A stretch of 48,308 nucleotides of DNA, taken from Bacteroidaceae bacterium. Its GTDB lineage: Bacteria; Bacteroidota; Bacteroidia; Bacteroidales; Bacteroidaceae. This document shows positions 1 to 10,600 of this stretch, in pieces. The notes below the pieces were generated by a model. That model had not been told where the DNA came from and made no database searches. It saw only the letters and a program-made list of their open reading frames with translations. Position numbers and translations under genes: made by a program. Position 1 is the first letter of the stretch. The number at the start of each line of letters is the position of its first letter. The stretch spans positions 1 through 48,308 of the forward strand of contig JAGCFO010000020.1 in assembly GCA_017650105.1 (NCBI GenBank), written 5' to 3'.

Positions 1-1
1 C

Positions 2-3000
2 CTGGAGAAGCGCACGAGCCTTGAGAAGCTGATTCCTGTGATGAACGACATGCTTGCTCAGCAGTACGGCCTGGAAGCGAGCCAGGAGAGCGCTGCGCAG
101 ATAGCGAGCATGCTGGGCAAGGTGATGGACGGCCAGGTGGGAGCTTTGAGCCGTTACGGCTACAAGTTCGACGAGATGCAGGAGCAGATCCTGAAGTTCG
201 GTGACGAGGAGAGCCGTGCCGCGGTGCTTGCCGAGGTTGTGGAGAGTGCCGTGGGGGGCATGAACGCTGCTCTTGCTGAGACGGACAGCGGTCGCCAGCA
301 GCAGCTTGCGAACGCCATCGGTGACGTGAAGGAGAAGGCCGGAGCCCTGGCGCAGACGCTGATGCCGGTGGTGACGGTTGGTGCGGAGATCACGACGTTG
401 GCCTTGGGCGTGATAAAGTGTGTGACGGCAGTTAAAGCCATGTCTGCTGCGTTCCACCTGGCGTCTGTGAAGAGTGCCCTCCTGACTGTTCACACGCGTG
501 TTCAGACCGCTGCCCAGCATCTGCTGGGAGCGTCGGGTCATGTGGCGGCTGCCGGCACGACGGCGCTGACGGTTGCGACGACGGCGCTGTATGCGGCGCT
601 GACGATGGGCCTGAGCGTGGTTATCACGGCTGTGGTGGCGCTGTTTTCCCGTCTGGGCAGCAAGGCCGAGGAGGCGTCGGAGAGTGTAGACCTGCTTCAG
701 GAGAGCACGGATGCGTTCACGCATGCCCTGTCGTCGACTAAGGCGGAGCTGGACCTTGAGACCGTGAGCCTGCGCAGCCTCATCCAGGCGCACGGTGACG
801 AGCGGAAGAAAGTGGAGGAGCTGAACAGCAAGTATGGTGAGGCACTGGGCTATCATAAGACGGCCGCGGAATGGTATGACGTGCTGATGACGAAGAGCAA
901 GGCGTACTGTCTGCAGCTGGGCTATGAGTCCCAGGCGAAGGTTCTTGCGAGCCAGATAGCGCAGAAGGAGCTGGAGAAGGAGTCGCTGGAGGAGCAGGCA
1001 CGTTGGGCCCGTCAGCCATACCTGGACGGAAAGGGGAAAGGTCACGTGAACTGGGAGCAGCTGGAGGGCGGCAAGAAGGCCTATGACGCGCTGTTGCAGC
1101 GCATCGTGACGCTTGACGGTGAGCTGAAGGGTCTGGGTGCCCGTTACGACGCCTGCACGTCGCACATGCTTGCTGCCCGTGCCGAGGTGGAGCGTGAGAC
1201 GCGCAGCATGGAGCTGAGCGGCAAGGAGGTGGACGTGTATGCGATGACGTACGACGAGCTTGGCCGTGCCCTTGAGGATACGAAGAGCCAGCTGAGCGGT
1301 CTGGCTCCTGGCGAGGAGGCTGAGATAGCGCGTCTGAAGGCACAGAAGGACCTGCTGTCGGCCCGCCGTGCGGAGCTGGGCAAGCTGCTTGGCTTGGAGA
1401 AAGCCAACGCTAAACCTGGCGATGGGATTAATGGGTCTGATGGGCTTGATGGGCTTAATGAGGGTGCCGCGGAAACATGGGCAGAGCTGAGCGCCGCCAT
1501 CGGTGGGTACGAAAAGCGCCTGAAGGAGGTTCGTCCTGAGGAGTCGGAGACGATGCGTCAGCTGAGCGCCACCATCCAGCTTCTGAAGGCTAAGCAGGCG
1601 GCCATTGAGGATCAGTGGCACGCTGCGGAGCGTCCGTCGGAGCTGACGACGCTGGAGGCTATCGATGCCGAGCTGCGTTACCAGCAGCAGCTACGCCGCC
1701 GTGTGGGCAAGGAAGCCCTTGCGGGTGTGGACGCTGAGATTGCGGCGTTGGAGGAGCAGCGTAGGCTGCTGGAGGCGAGTGCGCATGTCGCTTTGCCGAA
1801 GGAGCAGATAAAGAGCTACGCCGAGCTTGATGCGGAGATCTCGTGGTATGAGAGCGCCTTGGAGCATGCCACTGCGACGGAGCGTGCCGGTATCCATGAG
1901 CAGCTGACGTCGCTGCGGCGTCTTCGCGCGGAGTGGGACGGCATGCTGGAGACGCTTGACAAGCCCGCCGGCATTGATGAGCTGGACACTCTGGATGCGC
2001 TGGAGCGTGCCATCGGCTACTACAGCACGCAGCAGAAGAAGGCGAGTGCCGCTGAGATTGCCGATATCCAGCGTACCCTCGACGCTCTGGAGGCCAAGCG
2101 TGCGTCGCTGGAGCGTCTGCAGCAGCTACCCGGCCTGGCGCGTGAGGCGGAAGCCCTCGGGCAGCTGAGCGGCAAGGCTCTGACCATGGAGCTGGAGCTG
2201 ACGGGTGTGGAAGGCATCAAGAGCAAGGTGCGCGACCTGCAGAAGATGCTTGCCGACACGAAGAACCCGTTGGGTGCGCAGGAACGGAAGGAGGTTGAAG
2301 CGCTGATAGCCACCTGGAAGGAGTATGAGCGCGTACTGAAGAAGAGCCAGCTGGGTGTTCACGCCGTGTGGGACGGCGTGAAGGGCATCGGTGACAGCAT
2401 AGACCGTATCACATCGTCGCTGAAGGAGAACGGCAGCGCCTGGGAGAAGGTGTCGGGAGTGATAGACGGTGTGCTTGGGCTGTATGACAGTCTGTCGTCG
2501 GTGATCAAGATAGTAGAGCTTCTGACTGCGGCGAGCACGAGCCATGCTGCCGTTAAGACTGCGGAGGCGGGTGCGGAGGCGGAGGAAGCCAGTGTGGCTG
2601 CTGCGAGCAGTGCTGCTGCCGTGGCGGAGAGTGCCGCGACGACGGCAGCCGTGTCTGCGGAAACCGGTGCGTGGAGTGCTCTGGCCGCCGCGAAGACGTT
2701 TGCCGCGCATGCCGACATCCCGTTTGCCGGCACGCCGATTGCCGTTGGCTACGTGTCGACGCAGCAGCTGGCGATAGCTGCTGCTGGTGTTCCCAAGTTC
2801 GCGCTGGGCGGTGTGGCCTACGGTCCGACGCTGGGTATCTTCGGCGAGTATGCGGGTGCGCGTAGCAACCCTGAGGTGGTGGCTCCGCTGGACCGTCTGC
2901 AGAGCCTGCTGGGCATGGGCGTGGGCACGACGGGCGGCAAGGTGCGTTTCCGCATCGAGGGCCGCGACCTGGTGGGTGTGCTGGAGAAGGAAAATAAGCT

Positions 3001-3016
3001 GCTGAAGAGGGGGTAG
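2..3016 (+). CDS. Phage tail tape measure protein (5' partial)
   Basis: This protein sets tail length during virion assembly and occupies the tail lumen. The frame is open to the left window edge, so the GTG at 38 is an internal codon and the true start lies outside; at least 1,004 residues are visible. Roughly residues 115-215 (counted from that GTG) hold hydrophobic stretches. The next ~550 residues are charged, Glu/Lys/Leu-rich and coiled-coil-like. An Ala-rich hydrophobic segment follows, and the end carries the pattern usual in tape measure proteins: a Gly-rich turn, GEYAGARSNPEVVAP and a Leu-rich tail. The gene is GC-rich with heavy CTG/GTG/GAG use. It heads the run of tail genes and is followed by an octanucleotide repeat array. 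The family call is strong; the type of tail (siphovirus or myovirus) cannot be decided here. Confidence 0.88.
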   Translation: MEKRTSLEKLIPVMNDMLAQQYGLEASQESAAQIASMLGKVMDGQVGALSRYGYKFDEMQEQILKFGDEESRAAVLAEVVESAVGGMNAALAETDSGRQQQLANAIGDVKEKAGALAQTLMPVVTVGAEITTLALGVIKCVTAVKAMSAAFHLASVKSALLTVHTRVQTAAQHLLGASGHVAAAGTTALTVATTALYAALTMGLSVVITAVVALFSRLGSKAEEASESVDLLQESTDAFTHALSSTKAELDLETVSLRSLIQAHGDERKKVEELNSKYGEALGYHKTAAEWYDVLMTKSKAYCLQLGYESQAKVLASQIAQKELEKESLEEQARWARQPYLDGKGKGHVNWEQLEGGKKAYDALLQRIVTLDGELKGLGARYDACTSHMLAARAEVERETRSMELSGKEVDVYAMTYDELGRALEDTKSQLSGLAPGEEAEIARLKAQKDLLSARRAELGKLLGLEKANAKPGDGINGSDGLDGLNEGAAETWAELSAAIGGYEKRLKEVRPEESETMRQLSATIQLLKAKQAAIEDQWHAAERPSELTTLEAIDAELRYQQQLRRRVGKEALAGVDAEIAALEEQRRLLEASAHVALPKEQIKSYAELDAEISWYESALEHATATERAGIHEQLTSLRRLRAEWDGMLETLDKPAGIDELDTLDALERAIGYYSTQQKKASAAEIADIQRTLDALEAKRASLERLQQLPGLAREAEALGQLSGKALTMELELTGVEGIKSKVRDLQKMLADTKNPLGAQERKEVEALIATWKEYERVLKKSQLGVHAVWDGVKGIGDSIDRITSSLKENGSAWEKVSGVIDGVLGLYDSLSSVIKIVELLTAASTSHAAVKTAEAGAEAEEASVAAASSAAAVAESAATTAAVSAETGAWSALAAAKTFAAHADIPFAGTPIAVGYVSTQQLAIAAAGVPKFALGGVAYGPTLGIFGEYAGARSNPEVVAPLDRLQSLLGMGVGTTGGKVRFRIEGRDLVGVLEKENKLLKRG

Positions 3017-3020
3017 GCGG

Positions 3021-3132
3021 ATGATCAGATGATCAGATGATCAGATAATCAGATAATCAGATAATCGGGTAATCGGATAATCAAATAATCGGATAATCAA
3101 ATAATCGGGTAATCAAATAATCGGGTAATCGG
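3021..3132. repeat. Octanucleotide tandem array, 14 units (array 1)
   Basis: Fourteen head-to-tail 8-bp units with consensus RTRATCRR (ATGATCAG, ATAATCAG, GTAATCGG, ATAATCAA) fill almost the whole gap between the tape measure stop (3016) and the next start (3139). The first three units are identical and later ones drift. Eight is not a multiple of three, so the TGA/TAA in each unit falls successively in all three + strand frames. The unit is shared with the array at 5451-5522. Function unknown. Confidence 0.95.
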
Positions 3133-3138
3133 GAAAAG

Positions 3139-5454
3139 ATGGAACTGATACACAGGGGAGTGTTCTACTCCAGGGAGGACGTGAAATGGGAGGTCCGTAT
3201 CCTGCGTCGTGAGGCGTCAGGAGGCGGTGGCGGAACGGTGGGTGAGCTGTCGTTTCCGGGCGACGAGCCTCTGGTGATAGAGTGGCCGAGTTCCAGGAAG
3301 GAGAAGGCGGTGTGCGGGAGCACGGCTACGCTGAAGCTGCTGAGTCCCGGGGACCGGACGTATGTGAGCCTGTGGAGCGAAGAGGTGGGTGCCGTGCGCC
3401 TGGATGTGCTGAAGGACGACGTGCTGTACTGGAGCGGAGTGCTCGATGCTGAGTTCTACGAGGAGCCGTACAGTACGCCTGACGGTTACGAAGTTTGCCT
3501 GACGTTCTCGGACTTCGGTCTTCTGGGTCGTGTGCCCTATGCTCTGACAGGTATGAAGACGGTGAGGGAGGTGCTGGATTACTCGTTACTGGAGGTGGTT
3601 GGTCTGAACGTGAGCGGTGTGGACGAGCGTTTCATCAGTACGGAGGTTGGCGGTGTTCGCCTTAGCCTGTCGGCCCTACGTGTGTGCAGCGACAACTTCT
3701 ACGATGAGGACGGTGAGGCGATGACGCTACATGACGTTCTGGAAGGAGTTCTTCAGCCACTTGCTCTCCGCCTTATCCAGCGTGGCGGCACGCTGTGGGT
3801 GTATGACCTGAACGGCCTGTATGGGGGCGGCAGTGTGGAGAAGGTGGAATGGATGAGCGATGACCAGCGTCTGTCGGTAGACTCGGTGTACAACAATGCG
3901 AGGGTGACGTGGAGCCCGTATGTAGCTGGCGGCAACCTGGCGGTGGGTGACTGCTACGACGGTATCACGGACGCGAGCGAGACTGCCCTGAACCAGGTGA
4001 TCGGCCGTGTGGTGGAGACAGGGGTGACGATATGGTCGTACCACCACAGCGGCAACCTGAAGGACTGGGTAGACGCGACGGACTGCGGCTTCACGCTGTG
4101 GACGAAGCCGTCGGGCTTAGGTGCTGATCTTGTGGCGAGCGATGCGAGGTTTTTCCGTATCGTTCAGCAGGAGGACGGTGAGCGTTGCGAGGGCATCGCC
4201 CTTCGCTGGCCGGGTGTTGACGGCTTCAGGGAGGGTAACATCGTGAGCGGGAGCTACGGTATGAACGTGATGATGCACGGTTGCGGCTGGGCTGCGGGGT
4301 GGCTTGGCAGCGGTGTGGGCGGTGTGTTATGGCGTAGTGCTGCCGTGTGGCTTCCCCCTGCAGGTGCGTATGGCGGTGAGCTGTGGCTTCGTGTGGTTCT
4401 GAACCTGCTGATGGACTGCCGTTTCAACCCGTTTGAGAGCGCGTCGAAGCTGATGAAAGGCTATGATCAGGCGGACTGGGAGAAGAAGTGGAATGCTCGT
4501 GGCAACTTTGTGTACATCCCCGTGACGCTGAAGTGGCAGCCAGACGGCAGCGACAGGACGTGGTGCTGGACGAACCAGAGCGTGGTGGGGAGGAGCGTGT
4601 CGGACAGTCCTGTCCAGACTATGGGCGAGACGCTTGGCGAGTGGGTGCTGTATGATGAGGAGTCGGACTCCTCTCCGAGCGTGTACGGCTACCTGTGCTG
4701 GTACAACAGCGAGGACAGGAAGGAGAAATGCGGTGTGCTTGGTTGGAAGAAGAACCGTCCCTGCATCAACGCTCACACGGGTCGTCTGACGTCGATGCTG
4801 AGCGGTGCTGCCGACGGCCAGTATGTTCCCTATCCGACGATGGGTGGCGCAGGTGGCCGGGTGTGGCTGGAGGTTCGCAGCCGTGGCTGGATGCTGTGTG
4901 ACGGTGGTGATGACCTGAGCACGTCGAAGGTGGTGGACACGTATGAACTATGGAAAGGGTCGGGGAATAATTACAAGACATGGTGGTGCCTGATGCAGCT
5001 TCCGGAGCTAGAGGTGCATCATGCCGGTGGCTGGGACACATCTGTGAACACGGACGACGTGGAGTACTCGGGTGTGCTGAACGCATCGGCGAAAGAAGAC
5101 CTGGAGATAGATACGGTGTGCGGCAGTGTGGCTGGTGGCCGTGCTTGTGCCCGCGGCTGCTACTATGTGCGCCGGTCGGGTGTGCTGGAGCAGCTGGAGG
5201 TGGTGACGCGCGGTGGCCGTAGCGGCCAGCTGGAAGAGCTGCTGCTGGGCACGCTGTACAGCCAGTATGGTGAGCGCCGCACGAAGCTTAGGGGTACGGC
5301 TCAGCTTCCGCCGGCTGTGCTGTGCCAGTGGCGCGAGGCGATGCAGGGTGACAAGCGCTTTGTGATGACGGGCGTGACGGAGAACGTGCAGGACGACACG
5401 TGTGAGCTGGAGGTGACTGAGTACCGTCCGGATGAGTATGACAGGGAAGGGTAA
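3139..5454 (+). CDS. Phage tail-tip / baseplate-like protein
   Basis: This 771-aa protein directly follows the tape measure gene, where tailed phages usually encode the distal tail or tail-hub (tail-associated) protein. The N-terminal ~150 residues look beta-rich, with short strands and Gly/Asp turns (for example EVRILRRE, LVIEWPSS, LDVLKDDVLYWSGVL), as expected for a distal-tail-like fold. The remainder is Trp- and Gly-rich without a catalytic motif I recognise. The start is the first ATG after the repeat array, with a weak purine-rich GGGAAAAG just upstream. The stop codon at 5452-5454 lies inside the first unit of the second octanucleotide array. The function is inferred from position and general character, not from a recognised domain; it could equally be a baseplate upper protein. 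Confidence 0.6.
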   Translation: MELIHRGVFYSREDVKWEVRILRREASGGGGGTVGELSFPGDEPLVIEWPSSRKEKAVCGSTATLKLLSPGDRTYVSLWSEEVGAVRLDVLKDDVLYWSGVLDAEFYEEPYSTPDGYEVCLTFSDFGLLGRVPYALTGMKTVREVLDYSLLEVVGLNVSGVDERFISTEVGGVRLSLSALRVCSDNFYDEDGEAMTLHDVLEGVLQPLALRLIQRGGTLWVYDLNGLYGGGSVEKVEWMSDDQRLSVDSVYNNARVTWSPYVAGGNLAVGDCYDGITDASETALNQVIGRVVETGVTIWSYHHSGNLKDWVDATDCGFTLWTKPSGLGADLVASDARFFRIVQQEDGERCEGIALRWPGVDGFREGNIVSGSYGMNVMMHGCGWAAGWLGSGVGGVLWRSAAVWLPPAGAYGGELWLRVVLNLLMDCRFNPFESASKLMKGYDQADWEKKWNARGNFVYIPVTLKWQPDGSDRTWCWTNQSVVGRSVSDSPVQTMGETLGEWVLYDEESDSSPSVYGYLCWYNSEDRKEKCGVLGWKKNRPCINAHTGRLTSMLSGAADGQYVPYPTMGGAGGRVWLEVRSRGWMLCDGGDDLSTSKVVDTYELWKGSGNNYKTWWCLMQLPELEVHHAGGWDTSVNTDDVEYSGVLNASAKEDLEIDTVCGSVAGGRACARGCYYVRRSGVLEQLEVVTRGGRSGQLEELLLGTLYSQYGERRTKLRGTAQLPPAVLCQWREAMQGDKRFVMTGVTENVQDDTCELEVTEYRPDEYDREG

Positions 5455-5522
5455 TCAGATGATCAGATGATCAGATAATCAGATGATCGGGTAATCAGAT
5501 GATCGTGTAATCGGGTAATTGT
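5451..5522. repeat. Octanucleotide tandem array, 9 units (array 2)
   Basis: Nine 8-bp units of the same RTRATCRR consensus as array 1 (GTAATCAG, ATGATCAG, ATAATCAG, ATGATCGG, ending in a degenerate GTAATTGT). The first unit supplies the TAA stop of the upstream gene. The array ends right before GGAAGGAC, the likely ribosome binding site of the next gene. It fills the tail-tip/tail-fibre junction just as array 1 fills the tape-measure/tail-tip junction. Confidence 0.95.
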
Positions 5523-5531
5523 GGAAGGACT

Positions 5532-7484
5532 ATGAATGAGAAGAAATTCAGGATGAAGGTTGTGAGCCGTGCGTGCAAGGCCCGTAGCGTGCGTGTGAGG
5601 GAGTCGGGCTCGTCGGTCGGTCGCACGACAGTGGTGATGGCGGGTGATGGAGGAAGGCAGACAGCCGGAAGCCGTGAGCCGGGTGAGGGTGTCGGGGTGC
5701 CGATACTGCAGGGCACGGGAGGCAGCCGTGTGGGTGTGATGAGCCAGGCGGCGGTGACGGAGGCTCTGCGTGCCCTTTCGGAGCTTGTGAGTGACACCAA
5801 GGAGATACGCCTGGGGCGCTACGGTGACGGTGCGACGGTGGGTGTGCACTATCGTTTCTGGCTGGACCCCGGCATCAACGCCGAAGACGCGATTGAGCTG
5901 ACGGTGGAGGTGAGCGGTGAGCGTCGGGTGCATGAGCTGTTTGTTCTTGAGGAGATGTGGGACGTGAGCTTGACGAACGCGGAGATGCTTGAGCTGTGCG
6001 TACTGAACTGTGACTCGTACGACCTGCTGAGAGAGGACTGCGGTCTGCGGAGTATGGTGAGCGACGGTGAGTACCTTGACATGTGGTTCGACGCCGATGC
6101 GTGGGGTGTGTATGCATCGGTGACGCTGTCGGGTGCGGGTCCTTCGGACATAGAGACGACAGCCGAAGCTGAGACGGGTGCGGACTTCTGGGCGACGGCG
6201 GTGGGTCGCGGTCCGCGTATAGAAGGCTGCCGGAAGGAAGGTGTGCTGTACATAGACCGTGGTGGATGGAAGCTGTACTGCTGGAACGCGTCAGAGGGCG
6301 AGTATGAGCCTCTGGGAGTGGGTGACGAAGTGCTGGAAGAAGCATTGTCGGGCAAGGCTGATGCGAGTGCCGTGGCAGCTCTGTCGGAAGCGTTGTCGGG
6401 CAAGGCAGAAGCGAGCGAGTTGGCGGCGGTGAGTATGGCCGCTGCCCTGAATGCGGGTAGCATCAGGAGCTTGCAGTCTCAGCTGGACGGTGTGAACGGC
6501 ATATTGGACGGTGTGGGCACGCGTCTGGGCACTACGGAAGGAGCTGTGAACGGGATAGACGGTCGTGTGGGGGTGCTGGAGGGTAACTTCACGGGCGGAA
6601 AGGCTAAGAAGGCAGTGAGTGACGAGGACGGTGTGAACATAAAGACCAACTATCTCAAAAAGTCAGAAGCCACCTTTGTCAGGTACGATGATGTGCAGAC
6701 ACTCTCATCGGGGCAAAAAGGAACAGCCAGGCAGAACATAGACAGTGAGAACCTTGTGTGTGGGTACTATGCGAAAGGTTTCACCACGAATATCTATTTC
6801 ACTCAGATGGATGGCGGCTCACCGACAAGGAGCGGTGTGGTGAATGTGTACAGAGACCACCATAATCTTCTATGGAGCATAGAATATCCATCAGGGACAA
6901 CTGCGGAGGATGTGATAGCTCTTGTTGCCACATATATAAACAATGTGGCGGGGTATTCAGCAACCTATGACCTTAATCCACCTACGCAAGCCTATCATGC
7001 GATAATAACCATAACAGGTACGAGTGAGGCTATTGAGGACATCCAGTTCCAGAGCGGATTCACCGGTTATGTGTTTACGCTTGAAGTGGAGGGAGCTGCT
7101 GCCGGATTCTATTCGGATGCGAACTTTGAGCATCTGCTAACGAACTCTTATGTTGCCAGGAAGCTCTATCTTGACCTTGGCCACAATACGCTCTACTGCG
7201 GCAATGAGAACGAGCTGCAGCCCGTAACGGGCTCTCCCATCGTGAATGCGACATACGACAGCGCGACAGGGAATGTGACCCTATGGTTGAGCGCAGAGAC
7301 ATCGCTAACCATTCCTCTGGCTGGCATCATACCCACCTACACAGCGGGGAAAGGAATAAGCATAAATGGGAACACTATCGCACAGAACTACCGTGTTGTA
7401 TCGAGATCGGAGATGGAAGAGTATCTCGCTACAGGGGTAGATGACGGATTGATCAGATATGTATATGAAGATGAAGATGAATAA
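5532..7484 (+). CDS. Phage tail fibre-like protein
   Basis: A 650-aa virion protein, probably a fibre or fibre-attachment protein. The N-terminal third may be a virion-docking domain. Around residues 265-355 there are heptad-like repeats (two copies of ALSGKA, then VNGILDGVGTRLG and related segments), suggesting a trimeric coiled-coil shaft. Near residue 395 lies TLSSGQKGTARQNI, a variant of the 'L(S/T)..QK..AR.NI' motif common before the distal part of phage tail fibres. The distal part (from about base 6640) has lower GC and different codon use from the shaft, so the tip looks exchanged. An SD-like GGAAGGA precedes the ATG by about 3 nt. The 60-aa gene starts 3 nt after the stop, so the genes are probably co-translated. 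Confidence 0.7.
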   Translation: MNEKKFRMKVVSRACKARSVRVRESGSSVGRTTVVMAGDGGRQTAGSREPGEGVGVPILQGTGGSRVGVMSQAAVTEALRALSELVSDTKEIRLGRYGDGATVGVHYRFWLDPGINAEDAIELTVEVSGERRVHELFVLEEMWDVSLTNAEMLELCVLNCDSYDLLREDCGLRSMVSDGEYLDMWFDADAWGVYASVTLSGAGPSDIETTAEAETGADFWATAVGRGPRIEGCRKEGVLYIDRGGWKLYCWNASEGEYEPLGVGDEVLEEALSGKADASAVAALSEALSGKAEASELAAVSMAAALNAGSIRSLQSQLDGVNGILDGVGTRLGTTEGAVNGIDGRVGVLEGNFTGGKAKKAVSDEDGVNIKTNYLKKSEATFVRYDDVQTLSSGQKGTARQNIDSENLVCGYYAKGFTTNIYFTQMDGGSPTRSGVVNVYRDHHNLLWSIEYPSGTTAEDVIALVATYINNVAGYSATYDLNPPTQAYHAIITITGTSEAIEDIQFQSGFTGYVFTLEVEGAAAGFYSDANFEHLLTNSYVARKLYLDLGHNTLYCGNENELQPVTGSPIVNATYDSATGNVTLWLSAETSLTIPLAGIIPTYTAGKGISINGNTIAQNYRVVSRSEMEEYLATGVDDGLIRYVYEDEDE

Positions 7485-7487
7485 GGC

Positions 7488-7670
7488 ATGAGCATACACG
7501 TTGGGAAGAAGGAAATATCAGCCGTTTCTGCAGGCAGGAAAAACATTACGGCAAAGTATGAAGGGCTGCACCTTGTGTGGCAGTCGGTGAGAAGCTGCTT
7601 CGGCAGCGGCTGGTGGATAAGGCAGAAGCCTTGGAAAGGAACTGATGGTTGGAAATATAAACATAACTAA
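7488..7670 (+). CDS. Small phage protein of unknown function (60 aa)
   Basis: This 60-aa ORF is packed between two fibre genes, 3 nt after one stop and 5 nt before the next start. Its N-terminal half has two similar short segments (GKKEISAVSAG and RKNITAKYEG), as in a small beta-hairpin repeat. The C-terminal half is Trp-rich (five Trp) and contains SCFGSGWW. Small proteins of this layout beside tail fibre genes are familiar from Bacteroidales prophages, though I cannot name a function. Tight packing and shared codon use support a real gene; a minor tail or fibre-cap role is a guess. Confidence 0.6.
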   Translation: MSIHVGKKEISAVSAGRKNITAKYEGLHLVWQSVRSCFGSGWWIRQKPWKGTDGWKYKHN

Positions 7671-7675
7671 AATAT

Positions 7676-10600
7676 ATGTCAACGACAATAAAAACTCCTA
7701 TCCCCGACAAGAGAACATCGTGGGAGGACTATGCAGGTGAACGAGTAGAGGACTGGATCAAGGGTCAGCTGGAGTCGAAGGCAGGCTGTTTCTACTATGA
7801 CGGGAGCCAGAACAAATACCTTGTGTTTGCCGACGCGGAAAACAGAGATCTGTACCTCGAAGACAGCCAGACGTACAGCAGTCTGCTAATAACTGCGTTT
7901 GATGCTCCGGCGAACTATCTGCTGAGCATTGAGCTCTCGACTCCAGTGAGCAATGCTGTGCTAACAGGAGCTACGGGGAGCTACGTCACGTTCACTCCGA
8001 GAGTGGAGGACAAGAACGGAAACGCGGTGAGTGAGAACGTGAACATCACCTACACGTTCAGGAGGGGGAGCAGTTTGCAGACGTTGCATGCCGTGGGCCA
8101 GTCGGGTGTGCAGGTGAGTGTGAACATAGACCAGTACCTGCAGTCAGGAACGAACAATATCACCATCCAGTGTACGGGTCAGACGACTCTGTCCGCCTCG
8201 ATGGCGAGCGTTCAGTATATCGTTGTGGACCTGTCGTTGACGGACAGCTTTGACATCAGCCGCCCCGTGACTCCGACAGGAACGCTGAGCATTCCCTATA
8301 CGGTGAGCGGCAGCGGCACGAAGAAGATGGAGTGGTATATCGACGGGACGAAGCAGGCTGAGAACCAGTCGGAGGATGAGGTTACGTACACTACAGAGAC
8401 CCGTACCAAGAACATCACGCTTAACAGCCTCACGGAGGGCCGTCATCACCTGCAGTTCCGTGCGAAGGTGACCATTGGGGGTCAGGACTTCCACAGCAGG
8501 ACGCTTTACCGGGAGTTTGTGGTTGTGAAGTCGTCAGGATCGTCATTGAGCAGTGCAGTCATGGTGTGCAAGGGAGAGCTATCGCCGGGTGTCACTGTGA
8601 CGTCTGGTCAGTGGATGACGCATGTTCTAACTCAATATGTGCCCTACGACTTTGTGCTGGCCGTGTGGAACCCGAGTTCGAACAGCACGACGGTATCTCT
8701 GAAGGTTGGTGGCAGCACCTATGACGGTAGTCTGCCGACTCTGTCGACTCTGTCGATTGCCAACGGTGTGGAAACCACCTACTCGTACACGCCGACGAGC
8801 TGTGTCGCGACCTGCCTGTGGCTGGTGTCTGGCGATGTGCGTCGCAAGCTAGATCTGACCATCGGCGAGACGGATATGTCTCTTGCCGAGATCACCAACG
8901 GTCTGGACTTTAACTTCGACGCCCGTGGGCGGTCGAACAGCGAAAGCCGCCATGAGTTCAGCTTCAGTAACGCCAACGGGACGACCTATAACGGCAGCTT
9001 TGACGGTTTCGACTGGAATGATTCGAGCGGCTGGAACGACGATGCTCTGCTCATCAACCAAGGCTCCAAGTTCTATGTGAGCAATTTCAAGCCGTTCACG
9101 TCGGGTATGACTCAAGACGGCTATACACTGGAGCTGGAGTTTGCTACAGAGAATGTCTCGGACGACGATGCTGCCGTGTGCGACATGGGCGGTGTGGACC
9201 GTGAGGGTTACATGTCGGCCCCCGGCATGTACATATCGGCCACGTCGGCAGGTGTGTCGTGTGACACCTGGCTTGGCAGCTCGGACAAGGAGTCGCGTGC
9301 GTTGCGTGTGCGTTTCCGTGACGGTGAATACATCCGCATCGCGTTTGTGCTGAACCGTCTGAGCGGTTCGAACGATGCGGGTCTGCTGTTTGTGTATATC
9401 AACGGCCGTTTGAGCGGTGCGAAGCCCTATACGAGCGTGTCGAGCTTTGCCCAAAACAAGTACCTGAAGTTTGAGTCGTCGGGCTGTGACATCCGTCTGC
9501 GCTATGTGCGTTGCTACAGGACGGCGTTGAGCGCTGACCAGGTGCTGAACAACTACATCCTGTACCGTCATACGCTTACGGAGATGAAGGAGGTGTATGA
9601 CCGTAATGACGTGTATGACCAGGACAACAGGCTGAACCGTGACAAGCTGGCTAACGCCATGCCCGTGATGTGTGTGACCGGTCCGCTGCAGGACCTTGAG
9701 AACACTACTGACAAGAAGCTGCTGAGACAGGTGTCGGAGATTGTATACACAAACCTACAGGATCCGGCGCTGAGCTTCAGGATGACGAATGTGGGCATGA
9801 CTCCCCAGGGCACGTCGTCGATGAGCTATCCGAAGAAGAACTTCCGCATCTATACGAAGAAATACTACTCAGAAGGAAAACTGTTTGACAGCGCCGGGAA
9901 CGAGGTGACGGACAGGCTGTACTCTTTCAAGAGAGGATCCATCCCCGTGGCTGTGTGGTGTCTGAAAGCGGACTATGCGGAGTCGTCGAGCTCTCACAAC
10001 ACGGGTGTTGCCCGCTTGTGGAACGATGTGATGAAGAACGCGAAGGTGACGTTTGACGCCTCCGAAACGAGTTCGCCGACGAACAGTGTGTCAGATGCCT
10101 ATGCCCTGAGGACGAAAGCCCAGGTGCAGGCACTGGCCAACAACTATCCCTATGACGTGCGTACGTGCATCGACGGTTTCCCCATCATGCTCTTCTATCG
10201 CCCGACGGCTGAAGCAGAGTATATCTTCATGGGGAAGTACAACTTCAACAACGACAAGAGTACGGAGAATGTGTTCGGCTTCAAGGACATCCCCGGCTTC
10301 GACAATACGCACATGCAATGTTGGGAGGTGCTGAACAACGGAAATGCCATTGCCCTGTTCAACACGGTGTCAAATTTCGCGGAGGGCTGGAAGGACGCCT
10401 TTGAGGGCCGGTATCCGGACGGTAGCACAGCTGTTTCGGACCTTCAGGTGTTCTGCACGTGGGTGTCAGGGGTGACAGAGGAGAGATTCGCGTCGGAAAA
10501 ATGGGCACACCTGGATGTCTACAAGGTGGCCGCCTACTATGTGTACCTGATGCTGTTCGGGGCGGTAGACCAGACGACCAAGAACGCGATGCTGACGAGC

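Noticed and set aside
3021..5522. CRISPR array
   Set aside because: The repeats are contiguous 8-mers without spacers and no cas genes are present.
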